This document shows, piece by piece, positions 21,201 through 33,658 of a DNA stretch of 64,000 nucleotides (the stretch's first letter is position 1; the number at the start of each line of letters is the position of its first letter). The notes beneath the pieces are model-generated. The model was given only the letters and a program-made list of their open reading frames with translations. It searched no databases and was not told the origin of the DNA. Source of the stretch: Desmodesmus armatus. Lineage: Eukaryota > Chlorophyta > Chlorophyceae > Sphaeropleales > Scenedesmaceae. The stretch lies in the NCBI GenBank assembly GCA_007449985.2, contig VIIQ02000007.1:372001-436000 (forward strand), in the 5' to 3' direction. The translations under genes were made by a program, and so were the position numbers.

Positions 21201-23397
21201 CTGTGGTGACCGTTTTCATGGCAGACGGCACATCCAGCACATCTTTCAACATCAGCAACACCATGGGCAATGCCGGCAACCAGGGTAGGTGTATGCAGCT
21301 CCAGGCATCTTCTGCGGCTGGTGGCGTGCAGCCCTGGTCATATCACCCTGATGTGGAACAGGTGGCAACTGGTGTTGATCATCAAGTGGCTTGGTCTGGC
21401 ACAGCCAAGCACAGCTGTGATCAGTATGCCAGCACATTACCCTTCAGCTCTTAGCAGTATGAGCTGCACCTAGCGCGGCTAGTACTGCTAAGAGCCAACA
21501 GTGCAGTGCAGGGTGTGCCATACTATGGTTGAATCATTCGTTTCGTGGGGGTTGTGAAGCGTTGACACGCGCTGTCAATGCTGTGTACACACACATGTGT
21601 GTGTTGCCTGTGTGCGCTGCTTGTCACTCTTTGTTACTCCCTCTCCCTGTAGGAGTGTCCTCACCCATCCGCCTGATGCAGGCTGGTCTGGCCTACGTCA
21701 GCGTGCACACCAGCCAGAGTGGACAGAGCCCAGAGATGCGTGGACAGCTGGTGTCCTACGGCAGAGTGATGGGCAACAGTGCTGCCATTGCAAAGTAGGT
21801 CGCCTTGGGTGGACTACATTACAAGTTGTGCTTTTCAAGGCAGGACGTTATGCTAGTAATCGCCATTCACCATTCAACAGCAACCACTGCTCTTGAGGTT
21901 CTGGACAACAACTGATCTGCTTCTATGGATTGAGCATTATAAGGCAGTGCTGGCTGGTAATAGGCAAAGTGGTGAGTAATGTGGAATGCCCAGAAGCAAG
22001 CTAAACAGTTAGCCAGCTTGACATGTCAGATAGACTGGACAAGCTGCCATGCGTGTTTCAACAGCATTCTCCAACAGCTCCACAATGTCTAACCCGGTTG
22101 TGAGTTGGCTGACTGTTGAGTTGTATCGCACCTGCTGCTGCTGCTGCTGTGCCGCAAATGATGTGCAGCTCGTTCCCTGACGCTTTGGCTCCCGAGGGCA
22201 ATTACAACACCACAGTGTGCTCCGAGCCGGAGGCCAATACCACCAGTATGGCTTCCTCAGCTGCCAACGCCACCTCCAACTACACTGCTGGCGTGGCGCA
22301 GGAGGCTGGGACACGCGCTCAGAACCTCTTGGCCAATGCCACCTTCACCAACTTGGCTGGCCAGGCCTTCCCTGCCGTCCGCACAGCCATGAATCAGTTG
22401 ACCTCCTCAGGGCGTAACTTGGACAACAGCTACGCCACGTTCACTGCTGTTGGTCAGGCTGCAGAGGATGCCGTCAAAAACAACGGGAACGTGAACTCGG
22501 GACGGCGCCTGCTGCAGAACGGCAGCACCAGTGGCAACGTCGGCGGCAGTGGCATGGGCAAGCCTGCCATCACTGTCTTTGCGCCTTCAGACCAGGCCAT
22601 CCAGACATACTTGCAGCAGCAGGGTTTGACCCAGCAACAGTTGCTGGGCAACAAGGAGCAACTGGTGGAGCTGATCTCCTACCACATTGTGCCATTGCAG
22701 GCCCTCTCCACTCGGTACTTAGCCTCCCGCTCCAGGGGGAGGGTGCAGACCCTGCTGCCCAACAACTCCCTGGCCTTCACGGCCATGAACATTACAGTTG
22801 CTGGCAACCCTTCGAGTGTGGTTCTGCTGCAGGATGCTATCGGCAGTGCGAGTGTTTATGACCTGGACTTCAATGATGGCAGGGTGAGTGAACCTTGGAC
22901 TTGTTTGGGGGGTGGGGGTGACCAGCTAGTAATGCTCGACTGTTCTGCCTACCTTGAGGTATGCCAGTGGTGCAGCCAGCTTGTGTGGCCCACAGATAAA
23001 GTTTATCCCTACAGCATATTCCTAACGACACTCGTAATAGCCTATCAATTAGTAATCGCAGGCGAAAAGTAATCGCAGGCGGATAAGTGATGCAAGTGCA
23101 GTGCTGCTAGTGCAGCTGGCAGATGTTGTACCTGTCTGCACCCATTACGTCATGTGATACACCTTGTTGCGACTGCCTCCCTTTTTCCTCTTGCTTGTGC
23201 ATGCACAGGTTTGGGTTCACGGCGTGGACAGGGTGTTGGTCCCGGTGACACGCGCCAACAACACACAGAATGTTGGCAATGCTGGCAATGATGGCAATGA
23301 TGGCAATGATGGCAATGCTGGCAAAGCTGACAGTGCTGGAATGAATGGGGGCAACAGGCGTCTGTCCATGATGCCACACCGCGGACACCTGATGTAA
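18206..23397 (+). CDS. Secreted CHRD-fasciclin (FAS1) protein, unit A
   Basis: Exons 18206-18296, 18448-18587, 19099-19266, 20846-21284, 21653-21794, 22169-22883 and 23209-23397 join in phase to 627 aa. The N-terminus is a signal peptide (VWLLCLLMATLSVNA, then QQNG). A Gly/Gln linker follows, then a CHRD domain: LTMYVDSKSGQAWVTGAVHN, IHNLTAVTLNA, GNSTQVGPVLLPLL and later AYVSVHTSQSGQSPEMRGQL. An Asn-rich stretch with several N-x-S/T sites leads into a FAS1 domain (ITVFAPSDQAIQTYL, ELISYHIVP, TLLPNNSLAF, VHGVDRVLVP). The C-terminus has a Gly-Asn-Asp repeat and ends PHRGHLM. CHRD and FAS1 are extracellular adhesion or matrix domains, so a wall or matrix role is likely; the partner is unknown. 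Relative to copies B and C it has five extra residues in exon 2 (NTTGQ-type repeat). Intron 3 contains a hAT element. Confidence 0.9.
19441..20422. mobile_element. Non-autonomous hAT-type DNA transposon
   Basis: The 982-bp insertion is bounded by an 8-bp target duplication ATCATGAT (19433-19440 and 20423-20430). The termini are TAGGGATGTAAG and CTTGCATCTCTA, inverted repeats matching at 10 of 12 positions. TAGGGATG ends and 8-bp duplications are hallmarks of the hAT (Ac-like) superfamily. Subterminal regions at both ends are packed with CGTAGG/CCTACG hexamers, the usual arrangement for transposase binding. No transposase-like frame is present. Units B (26840) and C (34880) have the uninterrupted site with a single atcatgat. 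It lies in intron 3 of the unit A gene. Confidence 0.93.
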
Positions 23398-24900
23398 ATA
23401 CGCCATTGGTGGCCTGTTTTATGGTCTTGCTTCCAAGACCACGCAGCCTGTTGCAACTTGCATGGCACTAGTAGTGCCGTACTGAGCAACCATTTTGATC
23501 AGCTCTTCTGCGAGGGCAGCACCTGTGTGCTCATCTTGTGCCCAGCCAGTAGGACTTGTCCGAGTAGCTGCATTTGCCTTTGCATCGTACATGGGCGTTG
23601 TATTGTATCTATGCTATGCTTGTGCAGTGCTTGGCTGAGAAGCTAACAGGCATGCTCAATGATACGTCGTGTGGGCATGATTTTGGCTCAATAATGACAT
23701 GCCATGTGCACATGAAGTGGACGTCTTGGGTGTGAGCATTGTAGTTGTAGTCGTGATTGTTGTGGTTTGCGACATGGTATTGTGCTTGCATACCAGTATG
23801 TGTGCCGTACTGAATGAATTGTCACTCATAGGCTATGTCATCCGGCTCTTCTGCGTGGGCAGTACCGTATTGTTCATTTTGTGCCTGACCAATGTTGGTG
23901 TGGAATTTGATTGGTGAAGTTGCATGGTACATGGTCGATGCAGTTAGGTCTATGCTTGTGCAGCATTTGATTTATCAGCATTTGGTTGATTAGAGATGTA
24001 TGGAGCATGGGTGGTGAAGTTGTGATGTGGTGGTGCAGCGTGCAACTACTCAGGAGGAGTGTGCAATGACATGCCTGTGATAATGGATATTGGGTGTGCA
24101 TTGTTGTTGTGGTAAATGTAATCTTGAGTTGTACACGTCAAGGTTGGATAATTTGTGATTGTGCATGGAAATAAAGGTTACTTTGCTCACATTCCTGCCG
24201 CTACTCACCAATGCCACACAAAGTGCCCAAAATGCAGTCAAAAACTTGTCAGTACAGTGCCTACTAATGCCTCTGGATTTGTCTGTAGAAATGTCAACCA
24301 TACGATACCACCACAGTGTAAGCAATTGCTGCACATGTATTGATGCTTCCTGTGCATCATAACCAATCATTGCAGCACAACTGTCTTACAAACTCCCTGA
24401 CTGCCAGCTGCATACATGTGTAGTTGCAAGAATTGTACCAGCACAATCTAGCAATCATTGATTACCACCTCACTCCTGCAAACCTACCAATCCGTTTGGT
24501 AGTGTTTTTGAAGATGCGCATACACATCACACCAACATGTACACACACATGCACAACAGCTGATGTGTGCGGGCAACCTGTACACCAAACCTTGCTCTGG
24601 CAGATATCTCACTGGTGCATACGTCAACCAGCAATGCAACACTCACACGTCACCACGCCAACAGCAGCAGTGCACTGCACAACTTGGCATGGTCGATAAT
24701 CCCAGCAGCACCAAGCCGCACTGTGCTGGCCCAATGCCACCAACACTCACTGTATGCACCCTAAGGCCAACGTCGTTCACACACACGCCCTACAGCAGCA
24801 GGCAGCCTCCCTCGCTTTCAGGTTGAGGCCACCTCACACGCGCAGACATGGGGCCTCCTTGACTTGCTGAAGTAAACTTCAAGGGAAGTGAAGATGAAGC
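23398..24900. other. Convergent intergenic region of unit A
   Basis: About 1.5 kb lies between the 3' ends of the CHRD-FAS1 gene and the transporter remnant. It is nearly identical in B (29804-31306) and in C (37844-40401), where the retrotransposon interrupts it. Frames such as 24050-24370 (-) show no family motifs. The stop codon context at 23393-23397 contains TGTAA. Confidence 0.4.
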
Positions 24901-25135
24901 TCACAGCACCACGGGTGCTTCAGTGGTGCACGTGGCAAACAGCAGTGCAGCGCTAACATTGAGCCCAGCAAACAGCAGGCACACGCTGCTGCAGGCCCCT
25001 GTTGCCTCCAGCACCATGCCTGTCAGCAGGTTGCCTGCAATGCCTGCCGCTATGCTGACACTGTTGGTGATGCCAAACACCACACCCGCGTTGCCCTTGG
25101 ACACGTCCTGCAGGTAGGAGTGGAACCCTGACGCA
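24901..25135 (-). pseudogene. SLC17-like MFS transporter, last exon only (unit A)
   Basis: One exon, from a TTAG acceptor at 25136 to a stop at 24901, encodes GFHSYLQDVSKGNAGVVFGI, TNSVSIAAGIAGNLLTGMVL and LLFAGLNVSAALLF. This matches the last two transmembrane helices of SLC17/ANTR-type anion:cation symporters, where G-N-x-x-T-G-x-x-L-E/D-x-T-G follows helix 11. All upstream exons are absent: the unit A/B junction lies 100 bp away, at the end of a 1.64-kb deletion relative to unit B. A non-functional remnant. Confidence 0.75.
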
Positions 25136-25618
25136 CTAACTGGGGGTGGAAAGGGGGGAAAAGGCAGGGTGGAAGGACAGGGCGGGCAGCAGTGGAGCTC
25201 AGCTAAGATAGCAAGGCCAAGGTCGAAGTGGCAGCTGTGCTGCCTATGTCACTTCACGCGAGGGGGTGGGGAATTTCAAATCTAGATCAGGATCTGAGTG
25301 CAACTTGGATCGCTGAGGATTTCAAACCGCCCAAGTCAAGCGTTGATTGATTCGATTATGAATTTGACTAATGCGTTTGCTAGGGAACTGTGCCTCATCA
25401 ACTCCCGTCACCGCCAGTCCCCACAGTGACTCATGGTTACAACGTCTGACGCCAAGTGGACGTGGAGGACCTGTCTGACTGTATAGGTGAACCACGACTT
25501 ATTTCAAGCGTCTGATATTACGCCGTCAGTCGCAGATCAGCCATTCGTGCCTCTTACCACGTGGTGCACCAGCATTGTATATGCTATTTGAGCCGCGTCG
25601 CAGTACAGACCGGTGATC

Positions 25619-28600
25619 ATGGCTGTCGTATGGAAGTCCGTATGGCTTTTATGCCTTCTTATGACAACATTGAGCGTTAATGCGCAGCAAAACGGCACCT
25701 CCGATCAAGGTAAAGCGCGAACCATGGCAGGCCCAGTGGGAACAGTGCGTATATGCGCTCCATGCATGAATACACAGCGCAATACAGTGTTGAGCAGCAA
25801 GTCATTCTTGACGGCGCTGATGTATTTGTGCATTCCACGCTGCTGTCCTTGCAGGTATGGCTGTCGCTCAAGGTATGGACGAAGGTGCAGCTGGTGAGGA
25901 CACTGCTGGTGGACAGCAACTGTCCGAGAGCGGTTCCGGCCAAAACTGCCGTCAACAGACAATGCCATCGACAATGCAGGTGGGTCTGCTGTGTCACGGT
26001 GCATGGCTGCATGCATGTATCCCGGTGACACCCTGCCGGCGCCGCATTCATTCACTGAATACTCGCATGCCGCACTTTGGCATGGCAGACTCCCTACAAA
26101 GGGGGCCAGGTCTTGCATGTGCTTGCTGCTGCTGCTGGTAGTGACAGCGTTGCGGCTTGTTTGGAGTATCCCTGGCATGAAATGCCTGCTCATCAAGCTG
26201 CCATCAGGTTAAGCTGCATGCACAGTTCGCATCCGGCCGCTGCACTCGGGTTGGTGGGGATCCGGCAGCATCCATCCCAACAGCCAGCACATGCATTTGA
26301 CATGCACTTATGCAACCTGAGGCAACCGACTGTCTTCTGCTCTCACCACCTGCATGGAGTGTTGGCACAACTCTTGCAGGCAATGATTGGCACCGGCTTT
26401 ACCGATAAAGGCCTGCCTACAAAGATTGCGCCGCATTGATGACTTGGCCACCCGTCATGCATGCCTGCCCCCTGCTTCCAAACACAACCGCTGCCACCCT
26501 GCAGGTGTTCACAGCCCTGCTAGAGCCCGTCAACACTCCAGTCGGTCAAGAGGCCGCCCAGGATGCCCCCCGAGGCACGCTGACGATGTACGTCGACTCC
26601 AAGTCTGGTCAGGCCTGGGTGACTGGGGCCGTCCACAACATCCACAACCTGACCGCCGTCACCCTCAACGCAGTGAGTAGCATCAGAGCATGTTGTGATG
26701 CAGACCTGGCGTTGGTGTGGCGCACACAGTGTGCACCACACCGTGTGCTAATAGCTCGGTGCTGGCCAACATGTGTTGCATCATGCAGGCTGCAGAGACA
26801 TCATGTTGCATGGAAGGGGATGAGCGTGATTAATAGTGATCATGATGGCAGGCTGCAGAGACATCATGTTGCTTGGGAGGGGGATGAGCGTGATTAAAAG
26901 TGCTAAGGGAAGCTGGCTTTATGGCACACACCAAATGTGATGACCGGGCACCAAAGACACGAGTTCAGCTTGAGGATGCAGTCAAATGGTGTTACCAGCC
27001 CGTATGACTGCTCCCAGCAGACTCGGTGTATGATCCGTGCTGTTCTGAAGGAGTGGGAGGGTGTTTTTTAATGAATGCATAGCGACTCGGTGCTGCCAGC
27101 CCTACTGTATGGCCTCAGGTGGGGGGTGTGGTAGTTCAGCATGCTAGACATGCTCACCCCTCTCAGCCAGTGGTTCGCCATCGGCGTAGTTACTTACGTA
27201 CTTACAGTATGGCCTGACATCCCCCCTGTTTTGTGTTCACCTGCCCTGCAGGGCAACAGCACCCAGGTTGGCCCTGTCCTGCTCCCTCTGCTGCCATCCA
27301 CTGCAAGAGCGGCACAGTCCCCCCAGGCCCAGGACAACCAAGAAGGTTCCCAGGGTGGTCAAGGATCCATCAACCCCTTCAACCCCGCCTTGCCCTGGGT
27401 GACCAACATGGAGTTTTCCAACAGGGTCGCTCTCTCTGACCTTCTGCCCCTGACATCCAACGCCACCCTCAACACGAGTGGCGCAGGGGCAGCATCCTCT
27501 GCTGCCGGTGCCGACAGTGGCAACGACAATGCCGACGGTGCTAGGCCCTTCAGCTATGTCGACGTGACAGAGCTGGATCGCCAGCTCAGCCGGGCTGGCC
27601 CTGTGACTGTGGTGACCGTTTTCATGGCAGACGGCACATCCAGCACATCTTTCAACATCAGCAACACCATGGGCAATGCCGGCAACCAGGGTAGGTGTAT
27701 GCAGCTCCAGGCATCTTCTGCGGCTGGTGGCGTGCAGCCCTGGTCATATCACCCTGATGTGGAACAGGTGGCAACTGGTGTTGATCATCAAGTGGCTTGG
27801 TCTGGCACAGCCAAGCACAGCTGTGATCAGTATGCCAACACATTACCCTTCAGCTCTTAGCAGTATGAGCTGCACCTAGCGCGGCTAGTACTGCTAAGAG
27901 CCAACAGTGCAGTGCAGGGTGTGCCATACTATGGTTGAATCATTCGTTACGTGGGGGTTGTGAAGCGTTGACACGCGCTGTCAATGCTGTGTACACACAC
28001 ATGTGTGTGTTGCCTGTGTGCGCTGCTTGTCACTCTTTGTTACTCCCTCTCCCTGTAGGAGTGTCCTCACCCATCCGCCTGATGCAGGCTGGTCTGGCCT
28101 ACGTCAGCGTGCACACCAGCCAGAGTGGACAGAGCCCAGAGATGCGTGGACAGCTGGTGTCCTACGGCAGAGTGATGGGCAACAGTGCTGCCATTGCAAA
28201 GTAGGTCGCCTTGGGTGGACTACATTACAAGTTGTGCTTTTCAAGGCAGGACGTTATGCTAGTAATCGCCATTCACCATTCAACAGCAACCACTGCTCTT
28301 GAGGTTCTGGACAACAACTGATCTGCTTCTATGGATTGAGCATTATAAGGCAGTGCTGGCTGGTAATAGGCAAAGTGGTGAGTAATGTGGAATGCCCAGA
28401 AGCAAGCTAAACAGTTAGCCAGCTTGACATGTCAGATAGACTGGACAAGCTGCCATGCGTGTTTCAACAGCATTCTCCAACAGCTCCACAATGTCTAACC
28501 CGGTTGTGAGTTGGCTGACTGTTGAGTTGTATCGCACCTGCTGCTGCTGCTGCTGTGCCGCAAATGATGTGCAGCTCGTTCCCTGACGCTTTGGCTCCCG

Positions 28601-29803
28601 AGGGCAATTACAACACCACAGTGTGCTCCGAGCCGGAGGCCAATACCACCAGTATGGCTTCCTCAGCTGCCAACGCCACCTCCAACTACACTGCTGGCGT
28701 GGCGCAGGAGGCTGGGACACGCGCTCAGAACCTCTTGGCCAATGCCACCTTCACCAACTTGGCTGGCCAGGCCTTCCCTGCCGTCCGCACAGCCATGAAT
28801 CAGTTGACCTCCTCAGGGCGTAACTTGGACAACAGCTACGCCACGTTCACTGCTGTTGGTCAGGCTGCAGAGGATGCCGTCAAAAACAACGGGAACGTGA
28901 ACTCGGGACGGCGCCTGCTGCAGAACGGCAGCACCAGTGGCAACGTCGGCGGCAGTGGCATGGGCAAGCCTGCCATCACTGTCTTTGCGCCTTCAGACCA
29001 GGCCATCCAGACATACTTGCAGCAGCAGGGTTTGACCCAGCAACAGTTGCTGGGCAACAAGGAGCAACTGGTGGAGCTGATCTCCTACCACATTGTGCCA
29101 TTGCAGGCCCTCTCCACTCGGTACTTAGCCTCCCGCTCCAGGGGGAGGGTGCAGACCCTGCTGCCCAACAACTCCCTGGCCTTCACGGCCATGAACATTA
29201 CAGTTGCTGGCAACCCTTCGAGTGTGGTTCTGCTGCAGGATGCTATCGGCAGTGCGAGTGTTTATGACCTGGACTTCAATGATGGCAGGGTGAGTGAACC
29301 TTGGACTTGTTTGGGGGGTGGGGGTGACCAGCTAGTAATGCTCGACTGTTCTGCCTACCTTGAGGTATGCCAGTGGTGCAGCCAGCTTGTGTGGCCCACA
29401 GATAAAGTTTATCCCTACAGCATATTCCTAACGACACTCGTAATAGCCTATCAATTAGTAATCGCAGGCGAAAAGTAATCGCAGGCGGATAAGTGATGCA
29501 AGTGCAGTGCTGCTAGTGCAGCTGGCAGATGTTGTACCTGTCTGCACCCATTACGTCATGTGATACACCTTGTTGCGACTGCCTCCCTTTTTCCTCTTGC
29601 TTGTGCATGCACAGGTTTGGGTTCACGGCGTGGACAGGGTGTTGGTCCCGGTGACACGCGCCAACAACACACAGAATGTTGGCAATGCTGGCAATGATGG
29701 CAATGATGGCAATGATGGCAATGCTGGCAAAGCTGACAGTGCTGGAATGAATGGGGGCAACAGGCGTCTGTCCATGATGCCACACCGCGGACACCTGATG
29801 TAA
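25619..29803 (+). CDS. Secreted CHRD-fasciclin (FAS1) protein, unit B
   Basis: Exons 25619-25709, 25855-25979, 26505-26672, 27252-27690, 28059-28200, 28575-29289 and 29615-29803 give 622 aa. Domain order is as in unit A: signal peptide, Gly/Gln linker, CHRD, Asn/Ala-rich glycosylation-prone linker, FAS1, Gly-Asn-Asp tail. Exons 4-7 appear identical at protein level to A and C. Differences from A are concentrated in exons 1-3 (for example MTTLSVNA, GQEAAQ and a five-residue shorter exon 2). A TATATG sequence at 25578-25583 sits 36 bp before the ATG. No frame break is seen, so the copy should be functional if transcribed. Confidence 0.9.
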
Positions 29804-31306
29804 ATACGCCATTGGTGGCCTGTTTTATGGTCTTGCTTCCAAGACCACGCAGCCTGTTGCAACTTGCATGGCACTAGTAGTGCCGTACTGAGCAACCATT
29901 TTGATCAGCTCTTCTGCGAGGGCAGCACCTGTGTGCTCATCTTGTGCCCAGCCAGTAGGACTTGTCCGAGTAGCTGCATTTGCCTTTGCATCGTACATGG
30001 GCGTTGTATTGTATCTATGCTATGCTTGTGCAGTGCTTGGCTGAGAAGCTAACAGGCATGCTCAATGATACGTCGTGTGGGCATGATTTTGGCTCAATAA
30101 TGACATGCCATGTGCACATGAAGTGGACGTCTTGGGTGTGAGCATTGTAGTTGTAGTCGTGATTGTTGTGGTTTGCGACATGGTATTGTGCTTGCATACC
30201 AGTATGTGTGCCGTACTGAATGAATTGTCACTCATAGGCTATGTCATCCGGCTCTTCTGCGTGGGCAGTACCGTATTGTTCATTTTGTGCCTGACCAATG
30301 TTGGTGTGGAATTTGATTGGTGAAGTTGCATGGTACATGGTCGATGCAGTTAGGTCTATGCTTGTGCAGCATTTGATTTATCAGCATTTGGTTGATTAGA
30401 GATGTATGGAGCATGGGTGGTGAAGTTGTGATGTGGTGGTGCAGCGTGCAACTACTCAGGAGGAGTGTGCAATGACATGCCTGTGATAATGGATATTGGG
30501 TGTGCATTGTTGTTGTGGTAAATGTAATCTTGAGTTGTACACGTCAAGGTTGGATAATTTGTGATTGTGCATGGAAATAAAGGTTACTTTGCTCACATTC
30601 CTGCCGCTACTCACCAATGCCACACAAAGTGCCCAAAATGCAGTCAAAAACTTGTCAGTACAGTGCCTACTAATGCCTCTGGATTTGTCTGTAGAAATGT
30701 CAACCATACGATACCACCACAGTGTAAGCAATTGCTGCACATGTATTGATGCTTCCTGTGCATCATAACCAATCATTGCAGCACAACTGTCTTACAAACT
30801 CCCTGACTGCCAGCTGCATACATGTGTAGTTGCAAGAATTGTACCAGCACAATCTAGCAATCATTGATTACCACCTCACTCCTGCAAACCTACCAATCCG
30901 TTTGGTAGTGTTTTTGAAGATGCGCATACACATCACACCAACATGTACACACACATGCACAACAGCTGATGTGTGCGGGCAACCTGTACACCAAACCTTG
31001 CTCTGGCAGATATCTCACTGGTGCATACGTCAACCAGCAATGCAACACTCACACGTCACCACGCCAACAGCAGCAGTGCACTGCACAACTTGGCATGGTC
31101 GATAATCCCAGCAGCACCAAGCCGCACTGTGCTGGCCCAATGCCACCAACACTCACTGTATGCACCCTAAGGCCAACGTCGTTCACACACACGCCCTACA
31201 GCAGCAGGCAGCCTCCCTCGCTTTCAGGTTGAGGCCACCTCACACGCGCAGACATGGGGCCTCCTTGACTTGCTGAAGTAAACTTCAAGGGAAGTGAAGA
31301 TGAAGC

Positions 31307-33168
31307 TCACAGCACCACGGGTGCTTCAGTGGTGCACGTGGCAAACAGCAGTGCAGCGCTAACATTGAGCCCAGCAAACAGCAGGCACACGCTGCTGCAG
31401 GCCCCTGTTGCCTCCAGCACCATGCCTGTCAGCAGGTTGCCTGCAATGCCTGCCGCTATGCTGACACTGTTGGTGATGCCAAACACCACACCCGCGTTGC
31501 CCTTGGACACGTCCTGCAGGTAGGAGTGGAACCCTGACGCACTAAAACTGGGGGTGGAAAGGGGGGAAAAGGCAGGGTGGAAGGACAGGGCGGGCAGCAG
31601 TGGAGCTCAGCTAAGATAGCAAGGCCAAGGTCGAAGTGGAAGCTGTGGTGGGGAGGGTGGTGGTGGTGGTGGTGGGTGGGGCGCGGGTCAAACCAGCAGG
31701 GGGGGTAGGATGACAGCAGGGCATGGCACCCTTACACACTGGAGACTCAAAGAACCCAAGTGAGAGCAAGTGCAGCAAGCGCTGTGCGCAGCATGCCTTC
31801 ATGCTGGTGTGCATCACAAAGGTGCATCCAATGGCGCAGCTGCAATTTTTGTCCCATGCGCACTCAGTGACTCACCAGGCCTTCGGGGAAACCCCAGGAA
31901 GCAGCGTGTTGCTGCCTGCAAACACACGCCAGCAACCTGCAGCTGCGACAACAACCAGCTGACTGAAACACTGTCCTGCCCCGCCCATCTTGTTCCAGAG
32001 AGCTGGTCAGCCAGGCGTCCAGCAGGCAGCTGACCCAGCAGGTACGTGAACAGAGTGGCAGCCTGGCGCAGCATGGCACAGCACAGCATGGCACAACACA
32101 GCATGTCACAGTACAGCATGGCACAACACAGCATGTCACAGTACAGCATGGCACAGCACAGATCAACTAGTCAGCACATCCCCAAAGGCCAAAACCCCGC
32201 CTGCATCCCCTTCCGAGCCCCTCCCTGCATCACAATTCAACGCATACGCATTTTGCTCATAGTCCTGAGCGGTGTCCCCCTCCCCGCCTTGTTATAGCCT
32301 ATAGCAGAACATCACGATACCCCATTCTGTCACCCTGACGTGCGTATCCCTCGCCATGTTACACCCCCCCCCTCACCTGTATAGCTCCTGCCTGTGATGG
32401 CGTGAGGCTGGGGCTGCTGCTGATCTGGGGCAGCAGCACACTGAAGGTGTTGCGGTGGATGTTGTACAAACGCAGCGAACTGGACAGCACACAGCAGCAG
32501 CACAACAGGAGGCACAGGACAGCCTCAACAGCTCCTCCAAACACAAGCAGACACATCAGCCAACATTCTGCTGCTGCATGAACTAGCTTATGGAGTTGCA
32601 ATTGGGTGGCTCTGCCCTGCAGCCACCATCCACTGCTTTGGGTTGTCCTCAACATATCTTAGGGGGCACCCTCATGAGCCCCTGGCTCGCTGGCTAGTGC
32701 TGAGGTTGGGACCCTGTCCCCAAGATACTTTACTGTACTGTACTGTATACTGAAGCTCGGCAGTGCAGCTGCCTGTGTTGGAGAATCAAACACCCAAGCT
32801 GCTGACTGACTGTTCACAAACTGCAATCTCTGCTGCGGCTGCAGCTGCTACAGGCATTCCTGCCAGTGGTCTTGGTGCCACGCCAGCAGGGACTGCTGCA
32901 GCCCTGTTCTAACCAGCAGCATGCGGCAGTTCGAATGCTTTGAGTCCTGCACCAGTGAAACTCACACAGCACCCCTCCATGCCTGCAACACAACGCACAG
33001 CACCGACAACACAGCAGTAGCAACCACAGCAGTGATGACCAGTGCCAGCAGAGTTTGTGTAGTACCTGTGCCACGACCCCCCAAACAAACTTTGCCCATT
33101 TCGCTGCGGATACATTGTCTTTGCTGCTGGGCCTGTACATGCTGGCCATTAAGCATGCAGCAGCTTTA
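31307..33168 (-). pseudogene. SLC17-like MFS transporter with its middle deleted (unit B)
   Basis: Recognisable pieces in transcript order: a possible first exon starting MASMYRPSSKDNVSAAKWAK near 33149; RLYNIHRNTFSVLLPQISSS then TPSQAGAIQ ending at a GTGAGG donor (low end 32377); LFTYLLGQLPAGRLADQLSG then TR at about 31990-32050; and the last exon 31307-31541 (TNSVSIAAGIAGNLLTGMVL). AIQ, then YLLxQxPxGxLAD, is the helix 1-2 region of the SLC17/ANTR family. Roughly 300 residues between helix 2 and helix 11 are missing: only about 450 bp separate the two parts and no transporter-like sequence is present there. The intron includes a CACAGCATGGCACA tandem repeat (32060-32160). Confidence 0.65.
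32060..32160. repeat. CACAGCATGGCACAA-type minisatellite
   Basis: Repeated agcatggcaca / agcatgtcacagtac units occur in tandem within the transporter remnant of unit B. The same array is present in unit C at about 41150-41255. It is simple repeat DNA whose six-frame translations are artefactual repeats. Confidence 0.75.
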
Positions 33169-33658
33169 ACACGTGGCCTTCCTAATTAGGGATCAACAGC
33201 TGCTGTGCAGGCTGGAGAGGTTGGTGGCTGCACATGCAGTACTGCTAGTGTGTCACAGCCAGCAAGGTAGCGGCACATGCTGCCTATGTCACTTCACGCG
33301 AGGGGGGTGGGAATTTCAAATCTAGATCAGGATCTGAGTGCAACTTGGATCGCTGAGGATTTCAAACCGCCCTAGTCAAGCGTTGATTGATTCGATTATG
33401 AATTTGACTAATGCGTTTGCTAGGGAACTGTGCCTCATCAACTCCCGTCACCGCCAGTCCCCACAGTGACTCATGGTTACAACGTCTGACGCCAAGTGGA
33501 CGTGGAGGACCTGTCTGACTGTATAGGTGAACCACGACTTATTTCAAGCGTCTGATATTACGCCGTCAGTCGCAGATCAGCCATTCGTGCCTCTTACCAC
33601 GTGGTGCACCAGCATTGTATCTGCTATTTGAGCCGCGTCGCAGTACAGACCGGTGATC

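Larger units (their letters stand above)
17957..25235. repeat. Array unit A
   Basis: This is the first of four tandem segmental units. Homology to B and C starts near the common sequence ggaactgtgcctcatcaact (17970 in A, 25384 in B, 33424 in C). The unit carries the CHRD-FAS1 gene (+) and only the last exon of the transporter gene (-). About 1.64 kb present in B (31648-33278) is missing at the A/B junction near 25235. It also carries a 982-bp hAT insertion. Upstream of about 20.61 kb unit A differs clearly from B; downstream it is almost identical. Confidence 0.9.
25236..33280. repeat. Array unit B
   Basis: Starts at ctgcctatgtcacttcacgcg, which recurs at the starts of C and D. The B to C spacing is 8,040 bp. 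Sequence identity between B and C is near complete; I noticed only scattered substitutions (for example 25580 a versus 33620 c) and 1-2 bp length changes in G/C runs. It contains one CHRD-FAS1 gene (+) and one internally deleted transporter gene (-). Confidence 0.92.

Noticed and set aside
21252..21437. Minus-strand frames opposite CHRD-FAS1 exons and introns, repeated in all units
   Set aside because: They recur only because the units are duplicated; each lacks protein-like features and lies opposite well-supported exons.
22169..22883. Extended reading of CHRD-FAS1 exon 6 beyond 22883 to a stop at 23072
   Set aside because: The extension lacks FAS1 character, whereas splicing at GTGAGT (22884) to 23209 completes the domain with VHGVDRVLVP.
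32046..32166. Repeated MAQHSM / MLYCDMLCC frames in units B and C
   Set aside because: They are six-frame translations of a simple CACAGCATGGCACA tandem repeat and have no coding support.
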